Both the position numbers and the translations under genes were made by a program. DNA of 49,699 nt, from positions 1 through 49,699 of the forward strand of contig NZ_FXAN01000058.1 in NCBI RefSeq assembly GCF_900176645.1, in the 5' to 3' direction. The notes beneath the pieces are model-generated. The model saw only the letters and a program-made list of their open reading frames with translations, had not been told where the DNA came from and searched no databases. Below, one piece after another: positions 25,773 through 34,874 of this stretch; within the stretch, counting starts at the first letter, position 1, and each line of letters starts with the position of its first letter. Origin of the DNA: Burkholderia singularis. GTDB lineage: Bacteria > Pseudomonadota > Gammaproteobacteria > Burkholderiales > Burkholderiaceae.

Positions 25773-27035
25773 TCATGGCTCCTGGATCGAAGGCGCACGT
25801 GCGACGCGCTGCGTGATCTGCACGAACACGATATATGCGAACGACGAAGCCGCAATCCCCACGATCGGCGCGATCCAAGGCGACATATACGCCGTCACCG
25901 CGCCTACCGCATACGCGGCCAGCCCCGGGACGTTGAAGCGCGGCAATCGCACCGACACGAGCGCCGGATAGCGGCCGCGGTGCCGGAACCAATAGTCGGC
26001 CATGATCACGCCGCCGACAGGCGGAATGATCGAGCCGAGCAGAAGCAAAAACGGGATCAGCAATTCGTACATGCCGCCGATCGCCAGCACGATGCCAAGC
26101 ACCGCGCCCGCGAACGTCAGCGTGCGGCGACGCTCGGTGCGCAGCAGATGGCATGCGGCGGCGGCGACGTTATAGATCGTCGGCCCCTGGATCGTCCACA
26201 AATTCAGGCACAGCATCACGACTGCCGCAATCGACAGCCCCTGCAACATCATCACTTCGACGATATCCGGCTGCTGATAAACGATCGCGCAATATGCGCC
26301 CGCGACGATCATCAAGCCATTGCCGACAAAAAAGCCGATCAGGCTTGCGAACATCGCGGTACGGCCGCCTCGCGCGAGGCGCGTCCAGTTGGTCGCCTGC
26401 GTCGCGCCACTTGCAAACGTGCCGAACACCATCGTGATCGCCGCCGGAAACGCCATCGGATGCGCGGGCGACACTTTCATCAGCCCCGGCCAGCCGCCGA
26501 TATCGCGCGTCGCGATCCACATCGATACGATCAGCAGCACGAACATCAGCGGCACCGATACGCGTGATAGCGCGTCCATCCCGCGATAACCGACGATCGC
26601 GGTAATCGAGAAACCCAGACCGAACAGCACCATCAGCGGCGGCGTCACCGCCTGCGGCCAGCCGAGCAGCTTGACGAGAACGATCGAAACCGTCGCGGTG
26701 CCCCAAGCGTACCAACCAAGCTCCGCGAAACCGAGCAGGAAATCGGACAGCTTGCTGCCGATCTCGCCGAAACAAAAGCGCCCCATCAATACCGAATTGA
26801 GGCCGCTGCGCGCCGCGATCAGCCCAAGCGACGCCGCATAGGCGGCCAACAACAGGTTGCCGGCAACGGCGATCCAAAGCATGTCGACCACACCGAATGC
26901 CATACCGATCTTGCCACCCGCGAACATCGTGCCCGTGAAAAACGTAAAACTCAGCAATACCATCGTGATCGAGAACAAACCCTTGCGCTCATTCTGCGGC
27001 ACTTCGCTCAATGAAAATTCGCCTTGCTTCGTCAT
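25773..27035 (-). CDS. codB: Cytosine permease, NCS1 family
   Basis: A 420-residue 12-helix NCS1 transporter. The CodB branch is indicated by the start EFSLSEVPQNERKGLFSITMVLLSFTFFTGTMFAGGKIG, the FCFGEIGSKLSDFLLGFAELGWYAWGTATVS segment, and the late IIPPVGGVIMADYWFRHRGRY motif shared by NCS1 permeases. It takes up cytosine with sodium or protons. It is the first gene of the codBA pair on the minus strand. Its upstream region (27036 onwards) is long and without another gene, so its promoter should be there. Confidence 0.92.
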   Translation of the reverse strand: MTKQGEFSLSEVPQNERKGLFSITMVLLSFTFFTGTMFAGGKIGMAFGVVDMLWIAVAGNLLLAAYAASLGLIAARSGLNSVLMGRFCFGEIGSKLSDFLLGFAELGWYAWGTATVSIVLVKLLGWPQAVTPPLMVLFGLGFSITAIVGYRGMDALSRVSVPLMFVLLIVSMWIATRDIGGWPGLMKVSPAHPMAFPAAITMVFGTFASGATQATNWTRLARGGRTAMFASLIGFFVGNGLMIVAGAYCAIVYQQPDIVEVMMLQGLSIAAVVMLCLNLWTIQGPTIYNVAAAACHLLRTERRRTLTFAGAVLGIVLAIGGMYELLIPFLLLLGSIIPPVGGVIMADYWFRHRGRYPALVSVRLPRFNVPGLAAYAVGAVTAYMSPWIAPIVGIAASSFAYIVFVQITQRVARAPSIQEP

Positions 27036-27652
27036 CGTTCAGGTCTCCAGCGCTTCAGCGCGAACAGTTGGTATGCCGCGGCTGGCGGCACGCCGATGAT
27101 CGCAAGGGTCATGCCATGCTCACGGCCTGCACGACGGCGGTAAAGCGCGGCAAAGCGGGCATATGCGATGTGCCGATTGCACAATGCCCGTAGCTCGGCC
27201 GTCAATCCGGCCGCCATTTTAATGTGCAAAACATGATGCGATGCACCACCACGAACACGCATCGCACATTTTTCCGCACGAACGGCACGTTGCCGATTTC
27301 GATGAAAAGAAACTGGATGGAGCAGCGCAATTGGCGTTCATATGTCCGTCCGCCTGCTTCGGATAGATACTGCTATCGCACAACGCGTGTCCGGTAGGGC
27401 GGAATCGCATCGATAGCAACGCACAGGCAGCGATCGCACGCCGTATGCAACACGACGCCGCGCAATACGACGTCATGTTATGCCGCGCGCCGCAGCGCCA
27501 TTCATTTCGATTCAATGTTGTTCGATCTGGAAGGCTGCAAACCGGCTTCGAGGGTTTTTCCACACGTGGCGACTCCATAAACTGCGTATCGACAGTTCGG
27601 ATCACTAGACGCGAACTACGTCGAATCACACTGAATCATCTCGGAGTTCTAT
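27036..27652. promoter_or_regulatory. Long divergent upstream region of codB and the DUF4148 gene
   Basis: About 617 bases with no gene I can support. A 136-codon minus-strand frame (27219-27629) is Cys/Ser-rich and unlike any family I know. The segment 27480-27650 has mixed composition, compatible with promoters for the two divergent genes. CGGAG precedes the DUF4148 start. I saw no riboswitch-like structure, but I could not fold the region. Confidence 0.4.
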
Positions 27653-27958
27653 ATGAAATCGATCGTCGCCACTGCCGCTGCCGCGCTGATGCTCGCCGCA
27701 CCGGTCGTCTCATTTGCGCAGCAGCCGTCGAGCCAAGGGCCCACGCGCGCCCAAGTCATCCAGGAACTCGTCGACCTCGAATCGGTCGGCTACCAGCCGG
27801 CACGCGGCAACGACGCGAATTACCCGGAAGACATTCAAGCCGCTCAACAACGGCTCGATCAGAAACGCCTCGCCCAGAAAAAGGCGGCGACGTCCTACGG
27901 CGCGGCCGTCAGCGGTACCGTCGAGGCCGGCAAACCTACCGCGGCCCGCGTCCAATAA
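27653..27958 (+). CDS. DUF4148 small exported protein
   Basis: A 101-residue protein with a clean signal peptide (MKSIVATAAAALMLAAPVVSFAQ). The DUF4148 body, TRAQVIQELVDLESVGYQPARGNDANYPEDIQAAQQRL, is a family found in many copies in Burkholderiaceae. Its function is unknown; it is probably periplasmic. GGAG lies about eight bases before the ATG. An imperfect inverted repeat (TTCGCACG at 27971-27978 and CGTGCGAA at 28000-28007) just after the stop may be its terminator. Confidence 0.92.
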   Translation: MKSIVATAAAALMLAAPVVSFAQQPSSQGPTRAQVIQELVDLESVGYQPARGNDANYPEDIQAAQQRLDQKRLAQKKAATSYGAAVSGTVEAGKPTAARVQ

Positions 27959-28114
27959 GCGACACCACCCTTCGCACGCATTCCGTATGCGCGGCATGAC
28001 GTGCGAAACGCGCGCGCAACACAGCTGAGTTCAAACCGGTCAAATGTGTCGTACACTTATCGCGACCGTTTCAGGCACCTCGAAAACGCTGAGAAATCCG
28101 CACCGGTTCGTGCA

Positions 28115-29125
28115 TCAATGCGTCAACGTCCGTTCGGGATCGGCAAACGCCTCTCGCGCAACCGCACAGGCAGTCTGCGCCACCTCGGACGTCTGCGCGC
28201 CGATCGAAGACAACACCGCCTCGTCACGCGCGATCATCGCGGGCATATGAAAACGCAATGCATCCACCCAGGTCCGAACTTTCGCATCGATAAAGCGCCG
28301 TGACGCATAGAGCGCGTAAACGTTCATCTTCTGCAGCCGATACGCGGGCAACACGCGCACAAGCATGCCGCGCCGCAAATCTTCGATTGCCGCGTAGAGC
28401 GGCAGCATGCCGATGCCGATACCGGAACGAATCGCCACTGCGAGCGATTCGGCGGTGTTGGTCTGCACCGGCCCTTCCACCTTGATCGTCTCGGTGCCCG
28501 CCGGCCCTTCGAGCTGCCACTCGTGCGGCGGAAACGCGGGCGTGCACAGCGTCAGACACGCATGCCGCGCGAGATCGCGCGGGCTGCACGGTGCGCCATG
28601 CGCGCGCAGGTAAGCCGGCGTTGCGCACAGGATGTTAAAGGTCGAACCCAGCGGATGCGACACCAGCTCCGAATCGGGTAGCGCGGCGGCCGTGACGACT
28701 GCCATGTCACTGGTGCCGTCAAAGAGATCGGGCATTCGTTGTGACAGCGTAAGCTCGATCGATACATCCGGATGCTGCTCGCGATACGCAGTCAATGCAG
28801 GCAACACATAATGTTGGCCAATGCTTGCAAAGCTATGCATGCGTAACACGCCCGCCGGACGCTCATGCGCGCGGCTCGCTTCTTCCTCGGCCTGGTCCAC
28901 GTCGGCCAGAATCTGCCGGCAGCGCAGCAGATAGCGCTCGCCGGCCGGCGTCAGTGCCAGGCGGCGCGTCGAACGATTCATCAGGCGCGTTCTCAGCCGG
29001 GCCTCGAGTTCGGACACAGCGCGCGACATTGCGCCCGTCGTCGAATTCAGCGATTGCGCGGCTGCCGTGAAGCTCCCCGCTTCCACCACACGGGCGAATA
29101 CCCGCATGTTCTGTAACGTATCCAT
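28115..29125 (-). CDS. LysR-family transcriptional regulator
   Basis: A 336-residue LysR regulator, slightly long for the family because of a C-terminal extension of about 30 residues. The helix-turn-helix is MDTLQNMRVFARVVEAGSFTAAAQSLNSTTGAMSRAVSELEARL (residues 1-44), in the CrgA/DsdC-like wording. The effector domain begins about residue 93 (VLRMHSFASIGQHYVLPAL). It is divergent from the FUSC efflux gene at 29330, with about 200 bases between starts. In E. coli the LysR protein AaeR controls an aaeB efflux gene in the same arrangement, so a role in sensing an aromatic acid is plausible. Confidence 0.9.
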   Translation of the reverse strand: MDTLQNMRVFARVVEAGSFTAAAQSLNSTTGAMSRAVSELEARLRTRLMNRSTRRLALTPAGERYLLRCRQILADVDQAEEEASRAHERPAGVLRMHSFASIGQHYVLPALTAYREQHPDVSIELTLSQRMPDLFDGTSDMAVVTAAALPDSELVSHPLGSTFNILCATPAYLRAHGAPCSPRDLARHACLTLCTPAFPPHEWQLEGPAGTETIKVEGPVQTNTAESLAVAIRSGIGIGMLPLYAAIEDLRRGMLVRVLPAYRLQKMNVYALYASRRFIDAKVRTWVDALRFHMPAMIARDEAVLSSIGAQTSEVAQTACAVAREAFADPERTLTH

Positions 29126-29329
29126 GCTGGTTCGAAACTTGTCGAAGAGCCGCTATTGTCCTCCAGCACCCGGTGTCGATTGTTACCTCTGTTGCAACGA
29201 TGGTTTCCTCGTAGTTTTGTTAATACGCGTGCGCGACGCTCCTACAATCGGCGCCGCTCTAATCGATCCGGCGCCGCCGCACTGATTGGGGCTCCCCGAT
29301 CAGCACCGTTACGAGCATTCGCCCTTGTC

Positions 29330-31534
29330 ATGAAAACCGAGCCTGCGTCATCGCGATTCTGCATCGATCCTCAACGAGGGCAGTCGCGGTGGCCGGTGTT
29401 CGTCAAGCTGGCTCGGGACTGGGCGAAGAGCAGCGGACTTGTGTGGCTTCATCTGACGAAAACGGTCTCGGCGGCGTTGCTTGCGATGGGTATCGCCATG
29501 CTATTCGACATGCCGCAGCCGCGCATTGCGATGACGACCGTCTTCGTACTGATGCAACCGATGAGCGGCATGGTTTTCGCGAAAAGCTTTTATCGAATCG
29601 TGGGCACCGCCGTCGGGCTCGCCGCCGCGTTGACACTGGGCGCACTGTGCGCGCAACAGCCTGAGCTTTATATGACCGGCATGACGCTGTGGGTCGCGCT
29701 CTGCATTACGGCGGCCGTGCGCAACCGGCATTTCCGTTGGTACGGCTACGTGCTTGCCGGCTATACCGCCGCGCTCATCGGTCTGCCAGCCGTGATGGCG
29801 CCAAATACGCTGTTTCTCGCGGCGCTCACGCGCGCGAGCGAAGTCAGCGTCGGAATCATCTGCTCGGCCATGGTCAGCGCGATCGTATTCCCACTCAGTG
29901 CGAGCAACGCATTGATGCGCACGCTGAACACGCGTCATCGCGATTTCATTGCATTCGCCGCCGGCACGTTCGGCGGCCTCGTCGAACGAGGCACGTTCGA
30001 GCGGCGTTTCGCGGATTTCGTCGACGGAATCGTTGGTTTCGAGGCAACCCGCGCGTTCGCCTCGTTCGAAGATCCGCGGATTCGCGCGCGCAGCCGAAGG
30101 CTTGCGCGGCTCAACAGCGAATTCATGAATGCATGCGCGCGGCTGCACGCGTTCCATCAACTGATCAAACGATTGCGAACTAGTCATGCGAGCGACGTGC
30201 TCGCCGCCGTCGGTTCGCATATCGAATCGTTATCGGCATTGCTCGGCAAGCTCGGCGCCGAGTTCGAACGCGACGGGAACGCGCACTCGTTGACCATTGC
30301 AGTACTGAGCGATTACCTCACCGCGCTGCCCAAGCGCGCGCGTGCATCGCGCCGAATCATCGAAGAGCACGCACGGGCCGGCTTGCTCGATTTCGATACC
30401 GCGATCGAACTGCTTTATCGCTTCGTCGACGAATTCCTCGGCTATGCGCAGACGCATGTGTCGCTCGCGCTGGACAGTCACGTTCTCGAGCGCTCGGTCA
30501 CCCGGTATGCGGTGAAGACCAACCGCTATTTTGTCGGCTTCACGTTCGTTCGCACGATCGTGGCGATGGGCGCGATGAGCGCATTTTGGATCGCTTCGGA
30601 ATGGCCGAGCGGCGCACTCGCGGTAATTGGCACCGCCATCGCGTGCGCGCTCAGTTCGAGCGCCGCGCGCTCGAGCCGCTTCATCGCACAGATGGCGGCA
30701 GGCGCGGCGGGTGCGACGCTCGCCGGCTACCTGTACCTCTGCTACGTGTACCCGAACATCGACGGTTTTGGGTTGCTATGCGCAGCGCTCGCGCCAACGC
30801 TCGCATTCGGTGCGTTTCTCGCGACGCTGCCCGGCAAGTCCGGCTACGGAATCGGCTTCGTCGTGTTCTTCTGCCTGCTTGCCGGGCCGGACAACGTAAT
30901 CGCCTACGCGCCGGACGTGTTGCTCAACAACGGGCTCGCGCTGATCGTGTCGATGCTCACCACTTCGCTCGCCTTCGCGATGATCTTGCCTACCGAGTCG
31001 CCCTGGCTTATCAGCAAGATTACACGCGACCTGCGCCGCCAGGTCGCGCTCGCGTGCAACGGCCCGTTGGCCGGCTTGGATCAGCGGTTTCAATCGAGCA
31101 CGCATGACTTGATGTCGCAGTTGCGCAACCTGCTCGTCAAGCGCTCACGTGGTTATCGCAATGCGATGCGCTGGATGCTCGTCACGCTCGAAGTGGGTCA
31201 TGCCGTCGTCGATCTGCGCAATGAAATGCAAGTCTACTCGAGCACGCCAACCGTGCCCGCGCCGCGTTGGACGACGCTCGTCGGCGCGGTATCCGACACG
31301 CTGCCGCGCCTATTCGAATCGCCCGACGCCCACCGGCTCGCAACCGCGCTGAAGTCGGTCAGTCTCGCGATTCGGGCGCTTCAGCATACGCAACACATAT
31401 GGCATGCGATCCCGGACGAACGCCGGCGCATGCAGCGTATCGCCAGTTGTCTGCATTTCATCCGCAGTGCGTTGATCGACCGGGACACACCGTTTCGCCG
31501 GTATACGCGGGCGCGCACGCCACGTCGACGCTGA
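29330..31534 (+). CDS. FUSC-family (AaeB/fusaric-acid-resistance type) efflux protein
   Basis: About 734 residues with the FUSC family's duplicated layout. Six hydrophobic helices near the N-terminus (WLHLTKTVSAALLAMGIAMLFDMPQPRIAMTTVFVLMQP...) are followed by a long soluble helical region (about 190-390). A second set of six helices then runs from about 395 to 565, and a cytoplasmic tail follows. AaeB pumps aromatic carboxylic acids out of E. coli, usually with a membrane-fusion partner (AaeA) and a small membrane protein (AaeX). Neither partner is next to this gene, so it may work alone or with distant components. The ATG at 29330 has no good ribosome site, so the start is uncertain; the frame is open back to 29156. 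Confidence 0.87.
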   Translation: MKTEPASSRFCIDPQRGQSRWPVFVKLARDWAKSSGLVWLHLTKTVSAALLAMGIAMLFDMPQPRIAMTTVFVLMQPMSGMVFAKSFYRIVGTAVGLAAALTLGALCAQQPELYMTGMTLWVALCITAAVRNRHFRWYGYVLAGYTAALIGLPAVMAPNTLFLAALTRASEVSVGIICSAMVSAIVFPLSASNALMRTLNTRHRDFIAFAAGTFGGLVERGTFERRFADFVDGIVGFEATRAFASFEDPRIRARSRRLARLNSEFMNACARLHAFHQLIKRLRTSHASDVLAAVGSHIESLSALLGKLGAEFERDGNAHSLTIAVLSDYLTALPKRARASRRIIEEHARAGLLDFDTAIELLYRFVDEFLGYAQTHVSLALDSHVLERSVTRYAVKTNRYFVGFTFVRTIVAMGAMSAFWIASEWPSGALAVIGTAIACALSSSAARSSRFIAQMAAGAAGATLAGYLYLCYVYPNIDGFGLLCAALAPTLAFGAFLATLPGKSGYGIGFVVFFCLLAGPDNVIAYAPDVLLNNGLALIVSMLTTSLAFAMILPTESPWLISKITRDLRRQVALACNGPLAGLDQRFQSSTHDLMSQLRNLLVKRSRGYRNAMRWMLVTLEVGHAVVDLRNEMQVYSSTPTVPAPRWTTLVGAVSDTLPRLFESPDAHRLATALKSVSLAIRALQHTQHIWHAIPDERRRMQRIASCLHFIRSALIDRDTPFRRYTRARTPRRR

Positions 31535-31636
31535 CGCCGCCCTTTATCGATATGACGCGTGAATCGTTGTTCGATATGGAAAGAAGCTCTCCAACACCGA
31601 CGATTAATGGGCTCGAATCCGAGTCATATAGTGTCG

Positions 31637-31658
31637 TCAACGCCAAGCAAGGCGTTGA
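31637..31658 (+). promoter_or_regulatory. Hairpin in the 5' leader of a small exported protein gene
   Basis: TCAACGCC-AAGCAA-GGCGTTGA is a perfect 8-bp stem with a 6-base loop, ending about 20 bases before the ATG at 31678 and just ahead of the AAGGAG ribosome site. It could be a transcript-stabilising stem, a protein-binding site or an operator. It is not a terminator, as no T run follows. Confidence 0.55.
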
Positions 31659-31677
31659 ACATCAAGGAGAAAACAAC

Positions 31678-31890
31678 ATGAAGTCGCTGTGTGCCGCTCT
31701 CTTCGCCCTATCGATTGGCACCGCTGCAATGGCATCTCAAGGACAAACCGCCGCCGGCGCGAACCCTCAATCGGCAAGCCGCGCCGAATCCGTTCTGCAA
31801 AACGGCCGAGTGCCCGCTCATCAGAGCCGCAAGCAATCGGGCGAGTGCGTGGGCCCCGTCAGCTTCTGCAATATCTATTTCGGCAGCTAG
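31678..31890 (+). CDS. Very small exported protein, 70 aa
   Basis: The frame has a strong AAGGAG nine bases before the ATG. The first 20 or so residues (MKSLCAALFALSIGTAAMASQG) form a signal peptide, leaving a mature product of about 50 residues. That product is polar (TAAGANPQSASRAES, PAHQSRKQ) and ends with a Cys pair in GECVGPVSFCNIYFGS, which could form a disulfide in the periplasm. I recognise no family. It is bracketed by a 5' leader hairpin and a strong 13-bp hairpin after the stop, so it looks like a single, abundantly transcribed gene. The longer upstream extension of the frame is unlikely to be translated. Confidence 0.7.
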   Translation: MKSLCAALFALSIGTAAMASQGQTAAGANPQSASRAESVLQNGRVPAHQSRKQSGECVGPVSFCNIYFGS

Positions 31891-31916
31891 ACACTATGTT
31901 CGCCGCAAGCGGATGC

Positions 31917-31947
31917 GAACGGAAAGCGTGCGGGACGCTTTCCGTTC
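31917..31947 (+). terminator. Strong hairpin after the 70-aa protein gene
   Basis: GAACGGAAAGCGT and ACGCTTTCCGTTC form a perfect 13-bp stem with loop GCGGG, 27 bases after the stop. No clear T tract follows, but the stem's strength and position suggest a terminator or transcript-protecting structure. Confidence 0.65.
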
Positions 31948-32061
31948 GATGACTTCAAGCTGTCAAATAGTTTTGCGAGACTGCGCGATCGACCGACCGT
32001 CCGCGCACAGCTTCCACAAGCGGCGGTGCCCTATGCCTTTCCATTGCGCGCTACCACCCCG

Positions 32062-33720
32062 ATGAAACGCCACCTCGCCCGCCTCTTCGGACCGATTCTG
32101 CTATGTACCGCATTCGCCGGCTGCAATTCGGATAACGCCAACGACAATCCGCCGCCCAGCGCTGCGTCGAACGCCGTGCCTCATACTCCCGATACACCCG
32201 CGTCGACGCCCGCTCCGGCTCCTGCTCCGGCTACACCAACCTATTATCAAACGAAAACGCCGTATCGTCCGCTTCAGGATATTTCGGCATACGAAGCGCC
32301 GCCCGCCGGTTATACGCCGATCTACACACAAATGGTTGCACGCCACGGTTCGCGAGGACTGTCAGGGTTCAAATACGACGGCGCAATCTACGACATGCTG
32401 CAAAAGGCTGATGCAGACGGTGCACTGACTGCACTCGGCCAGCAACTCAAAGCAGATACGTTCACGTTGATCAAGGCGAACGCGCTGCTCGGCCACGGCA
32501 TAGCGGGCATCTCGGCTCCCGGCTACGGAAATTTGACGCAAGCGGGCATCAGCGAGCATCAGCAACTCGCCTCGCGCCTGCTGCAACGGATGCCGGCGTT
32601 GTTCGACGCTGTCGCGGATGCATCCGGCGTGTCGCGCCGCAAGATCGTCGTCGTCAATTCCGGTCAAGACCGCGCAGTCGATAGTTCGACCTATTTCGCG
32701 AATGCACTCGTATCCGCACGGCCCGCACTCGCCTCGGCGATCGTGCGGCCCGCCGCGCCGGCAGGTTATCCGCAAGGCACGCCAATCGCACAGCCGGCGG
32801 GCGTCAATCGATTTCTGTTGTACTTTCATGCGCTGAAGCCCGCAACCGATCTCGTGACGTCGAGCGCCGATCCGTACTACGCGACATATCGCGACAGCCT
32901 CGCCTATCAGGCCTACGCGAACGATCCCGTCGTCGCCGCGAAGCTCGATGCAATCACGCAAGCGCCGCAAACCGCACAGGTCGCACAAACTGTCCTCGCC
33001 GCGTTGATGAAACCCGATTTCGTCGCGAAACTCGGCACGGCGGGCTATACATTCTCGAATAGAGGTACGTATACGTTCACGTCGGCGGACGGCAAATTCA
33101 GCAACACGCTCAACGGCGACGGCAAGACAAAGATCAAGTCCGCCACCGACGCAGCAAACGTACTGTACAACCTATTGCAAATCGCACCGGCGATGGCGGC
33201 GGAAACCGGCGGCGTGACGATGGAGCGCTATATCGCCGCGCCCCAGGCCGAATATCTCGCCTATCTTCAAGATGCAGAGGATTTCTACACGAAAGGCCCA
33301 GGTGTGGCCGAAGCCAATCCGATAACCTATCGAATGGCTCAACGGCTGGCCGATGACTTCTTCAATGAAATCGATGCTGTCGCGCGCGGCGATTTGACGA
33401 ATGCGGCGACGCTGCGTTTCACGCACGCCGAGATCATCATTCCGTTCGCATCGATTCTGCAGCTCAAAGATGTATTCGTTCCCGTGCCGCAAGCGCAAAC
33501 CTACACGTATGCAAACAACCCTTGGCGCGGCGAAACCGTATCGCCGATGGCCGCGAACCTGCAATGGGACGTATATCGCAACGGCTCGCGGCTTATCGTG
33601 AAGATGCTGTACAACGAGCGCGAAACGGATTTTCAACCCGCTTGCGACGGCGCACGAATCGCAGCCGGCAGTCATTTTTATGACTACGCCGGCCTGAAAC
33701 GCTGCCACGGTTATAGCTGA
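32062..33720 (+). CDS. Exported histidine phosphatase, MINPP/phytase-like
   Basis: A 552-residue branch-2 histidine phosphatase. The catalytic motif is ARHGSR (R94-H95-G-S-R98), where H95 would carry the phosphate. The second motif is HAE (residues 455-457) rather than the HD of E. coli AppA. HAE is the proton-donor motif of the MINPP (multiple inositol polyphosphate phosphatase) group, so phytate or related inositol phosphates are likely substrates. The N-terminus is a signal peptide ending TAFAGC, a near-lipobox, so it may be a lipoprotein, followed by a flexible Pro/Ala linker (residues 40-60). I chose the ATG at 32062 because the signal sequence then begins directly. Its 3' end overlaps the convergent P1-peptidase gene by 10 bases. 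Confidence 0.86.
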   Translation: MKRHLARLFGPILLCTAFAGCNSDNANDNPPPSAASNAVPHTPDTPASTPAPAPAPATPTYYQTKTPYRPLQDISAYEAPPAGYTPIYTQMVARHGSRGLSGFKYDGAIYDMLQKADADGALTALGQQLKADTFTLIKANALLGHGIAGISAPGYGNLTQAGISEHQQLASRLLQRMPALFDAVADASGVSRRKIVVVNSGQDRAVDSSTYFANALVSARPALASAIVRPAAPAGYPQGTPIAQPAGVNRFLLYFHALKPATDLVTSSADPYYATYRDSLAYQAYANDPVVAAKLDAITQAPQTAQVAQTVLAALMKPDFVAKLGTAGYTFSNRGTYTFTSADGKFSNTLNGDGKTKIKSATDAANVLYNLLQIAPAMAAETGGVTMERYIAAPQAEYLAYLQDAEDFYTKGPGVAEANPITYRMAQRLADDFFNEIDAVARGDLTNAATLRFTHAEIIIPFASILQLKDVFVPVPQAQTYTYANNPWRGETVSPMAANLQWDVYRNGSRLIVKMLYNERETDFQPACDGARIAAGSHFYDYAGLKRCHGYS

Positions 33721-34841
33721 AGCTGAGCGTCACGCGCGGGCCGCCAACCAGTCTGCCGCAATGCATCCGTCAGCCGGGCCGCGCCAAGCGCCTCGACGCG
33801 GCATCCACGCGCAGCAAGATCGGTCGCGGCGACAAGCGCGTTGACGATCGCTTCCTCCACCGCCTCCGCCGCCGCCTCGAACAGCGCGGAAATATGCGAA
33901 TCGGCGACCATCCGCACGTCGAGCGTCGCAGCGGCGGCGCATCCGTAGCTCGCAATCGGCAGCCCGCTGTTACCCGTGGCGAACGCAACGAAGATGTCGC
34001 CGCTCGAATTGTCGGTGCCGCCGCCGGCTCGCGCGAGCCCGATGCTGGCCCGCTGCGCAAGCCGCCGGCATTGATGCGGCAGCAGCGGCGCGTCCGTCGC
34101 AAGTGTCACGACGATCGAGCCCATTCCCGGCTCGCCCGCACCCGGCACGCGAAACGGCGAATGTACGTCGCGCAGCACCTCGCCGACCGGATAACCGGCA
34201 ACGCGCAGTGCCTCGCGCTGCCCATAGTTCGCCTGCACGAGCGCGCCGACGGTCCAGCCGCCTGCCGTCGCGTCGACGACACGCGACGCGGTGCCGATGC
34301 CGCCCTTGAACTCGTGGCAAATCATTCCGGTCCCGCCGCCGACGCTGCCTTCGTCGACCGGCCCGGTACGCGCAACGGCGCGTGCATGCGCGACATGCTC
34401 GCCGCGCACATGCTGCCCCCAGATGTCGTTCAGGAGTCCGTCGAACGTCTCCAGCACAACCGGCATGCACCAATAAACCTGCCCACGATCACGCACGCCG
34501 CCCTCGGCACGCTCGGCCGCAATCAACGCGTCGCGCACGACGCCGACGCTGTGCGTGTTGGTATACGCGATCGGTGTGGTCAACAACCCCGCCTCGCGTA
34601 TCCATTCGAGCCCTGTCGCGTCGCCGTTGCCGTTCAGCACGTGCACACCGGCGAAGCACGGTTCGTCACGCGCGCGGCCCACGCGCGGCTCGATCACCGT
34701 CACGCCGGTATGCGCCGACGCATCGCCTGCATCGACGTGAATCGTATGATGGCCGACCCGCACGCCCGTCACGTCGGTGATCGCGTTGAAGCGCCCTGGC
34801 CGGCCGCGGCCGATGCGGATGCCCAGATCCCGTGTGCGCAT
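33711..34841 (-). CDS. P1-family (DmpA/BapA-type) self-cleaving aminopeptidase
   Basis: A 376-residue P1 (S58) peptidase. DmpA and BapA are N-terminal nucleophile enzymes that cut themselves before a serine and then remove N-terminal D-, L- or beta-amino acids. The family start GRFNAITDVTGVRVGHHT and the cleavage block GMGSIVVTLATDAPLLPHQ are present. G241/S242 is the predicted cleavage site and S242 the nucleophile. DNSSGDIFVAF (residues 277-287) is also a family block. No signal peptide is seen, so it is cytoplasmic. It lies 33 bases after an APC permease gene on the same strand, so import of small peptides or amino-acid amides followed by cleavage is a sensible model. It overlaps the convergent phosphatase gene at the 3' end. 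Confidence 0.9.
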   Translation of the reverse strand: MRTRDLGIRIGRGRPGRFNAITDVTGVRVGHHTIHVDAGDASAHTGVTVIEPRVGRARDEPCFAGVHVLNGNGDATGLEWIREAGLLTTPIAYTNTHSVGVVRDALIAAERAEGGVRDRGQVYWCMPVVLETFDGLLNDIWGQHVRGEHVAHARAVARTGPVDEGSVGGGTGMICHEFKGGIGTASRVVDATAGGWTVGALVQANYGQREALRVAGYPVGEVLRDVHSPFRVPGAGEPGMGSIVVTLATDAPLLPHQCRRLAQRASIGLARAGGGTDNSSGDIFVAFATGNSGLPIASYGCAAAATLDVRMVADSHISALFEAAAEAVEEAIVNALVAATDLAARGCRVEALGAARLTDALRQTGWRPARDAQLQL

Positions 34842-34874
34842 GTCGCTAGTCCTCCTGATGAATGGATGCGTGAG

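Noticed and set aside
27219..27629. 136-codon Cys/Ser-rich minus-strand frame in the codB/DUF4148 gap
   Set aside because: No family, no clear ribosome site, and the composition suits a non-coding frame; left as intergenic.
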